Below are positions 63,516 through 64,000 of a stretch of DNA of 64,000 bases, piece after piece. Source of the stretch: M55B127 sp034521955 (GTDB taxonomy: Bacteria > Bacillota > Halanaerobiia > Halanaerobiales > M55B127); assembly GCA_034521955.1 (NCBI GenBank), contig JAXHLT010000004.1, forward strand, positions 62,001 to 126,000, read 5' to 3'. The notes below the pieces were generated by a model. The model had not been told where the DNA came from and ran no database searches. It saw only the letters and a program-made list of their open reading frames with translations. Numbering within the stretch: the first letter of the stretch is position 1; every line of letters begins with the position of its first letter. The position numbers were made by a program, and so were the translations under genes.

Positions 63516-63592
63516 GCGGGAGTAGCTCAGTTGGCTAGAGCATCAGCCTTCCAAGCTGAGGGTCGCGGGTTCGAGCCCCGTTTCCCGCTCCA
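63516..63592 (+). tRNA. tRNA-Gly (TCC)
   Basis: Complete cloverleaf: acceptor GCGGGAG/TTCCCGC, D-arm TAGCTCAG, anticodon loop CTTCCAA (anticodon TCC), T-arm with GGTTCGAGCC, and an encoded CCA. First of four tRNAs on the same strand. Confidence 0.95.
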
Positions 63593-63603
63593 TATATTAA
63601 CAT

Positions 63604-63681
<78 letters not shown>

Positions 63682-63689
63682 TTTATCAT

Positions 63690-63767
63690 GGTGGGTATAG
63701 CTCAGTAGGCTAGAGCGCAGGATTGTGGCTCCTGAGGCCGTGGGTTCAAGCCCCATTACCCACCCCA
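63690..63767 (+). tRNA. tRNA-His (GTG)
   Basis: Acceptor GTGGGTA/TACCCAC with an extra G at -1 (63690) opposite C73, the hallmark of tRNA-His. Anticodon stem CAGGA/TCCTG with loop TTGTGGC (anticodon GTG), encoded CCA. Confidence 0.95.
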
Positions 63768-63820
63768 TTTTAATTTTAAACATAATTATAATTTAATATA
63801 GATACGGATTTATTTTAAGT

Positions 63821-63897
<77 letters not shown>

Positions 63898-64000
63898 TTT
63901 TTTTGTTGAGAGCTTTTAAGTGTTGTCCTAAGGGAAACTTAAGGGCTTACACTTGTGAGGTATATTTAACTTTTGACCACTTTTTGAGTTACTGATTTTT

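Noticed and set aside
63901..64000. Start of an rRNA or further tRNA at the right edge
   Set aside because: No tRNA arms or recognisable rRNA sequence; only a weak CCTAAG/CTTAAGG hairpin.

Overview
The window is AT-rich DNA that looks like an anaerobic, motile, diderm (two-membrane) Firmicute, most likely of the order Halanaerobiales. This placement is an inference. It rests on Bacillus/Clostridium-type flagellar gene order (fliY, flhF-flhG, flbD, FapA, SwrB-like protein) combined with P-ring and L-ring genes (flgI, flgH), exported proteins that look like outer-membrane barrels, a PstS without a lipobox, a T-box leader and LexA boxes of the Firmicute type.

Layout. (1) 1-26.4 kb: one co-directional flagellar/motility operon, entering from the left edge inside fliI and running through fliJ, a MotE-like gene, fliK, flgD, flgE, motAB, fliL, fliM, fliY, fliOPQR, flhBAFG, a PilZ protein, fliA, FapA, flgF, flgG, flgA, flgH, flgI and flgJ. 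It ends at a perfect palindrome. (2) 26.4-36.9 kb: mixed genes: a frameshifted exported protein, a LuxR regulator, D-serine dehydratase, a frameshifted EAL protein, cysK-cysE behind a T-box, a decayed insertion sequence, a CPBP protease, DUF429, methylglyoxal synthase and FluC. (3) 37-40 kb: pstS-pstC-pstA with a PhoP-box array and a sigma-A promoter but no pstB. (4) 40.1-43.7 kb: three exported proteins resembling a chaperone, a barrel/usher and a subunit. (5) 43.7-49.3 kb: SOS-type yolD and umuC-like genes around a DOMON pair, then a NifX-MinD/ferredoxin-MinD/ferredoxin-NifX-DUF5320 set; the promoters share a CATATG-centred dyad. (6) 49.5-55.4 kb: fdhD, DUF503, amidase, GerMN protein, glutamate racemase, IclR regulator. 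(7) 55.7-62 kb: cytosine permease and deaminase with a three-subunit molybdenum hydroxylase. (8) 62-64 kb: rph, rdgB and four tRNAs (Gly, Arg, His, Lys).

The most interesting new signal is a compact structured RNA found twice, in the leaders of flgE (4340-4405) and flgG (22415-22471). It has different but compensating helices, an identical internal-loop pattern and a nearly invariant 12-nt loop. The second is the three-gene exported cassette, whose barrel gene appears to start with AUU.

At least eight genes carry single-base frameshifts, and two also carry an in-frame stop (fliK, flgD, flgE, fapA, the 26.4-27 kb gene, the EAL gene, the CPBP gene, pstC). Several sit in homopolymers, so sequencing or assembly error is a serious possibility. 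I annotate each as one interrupted gene.
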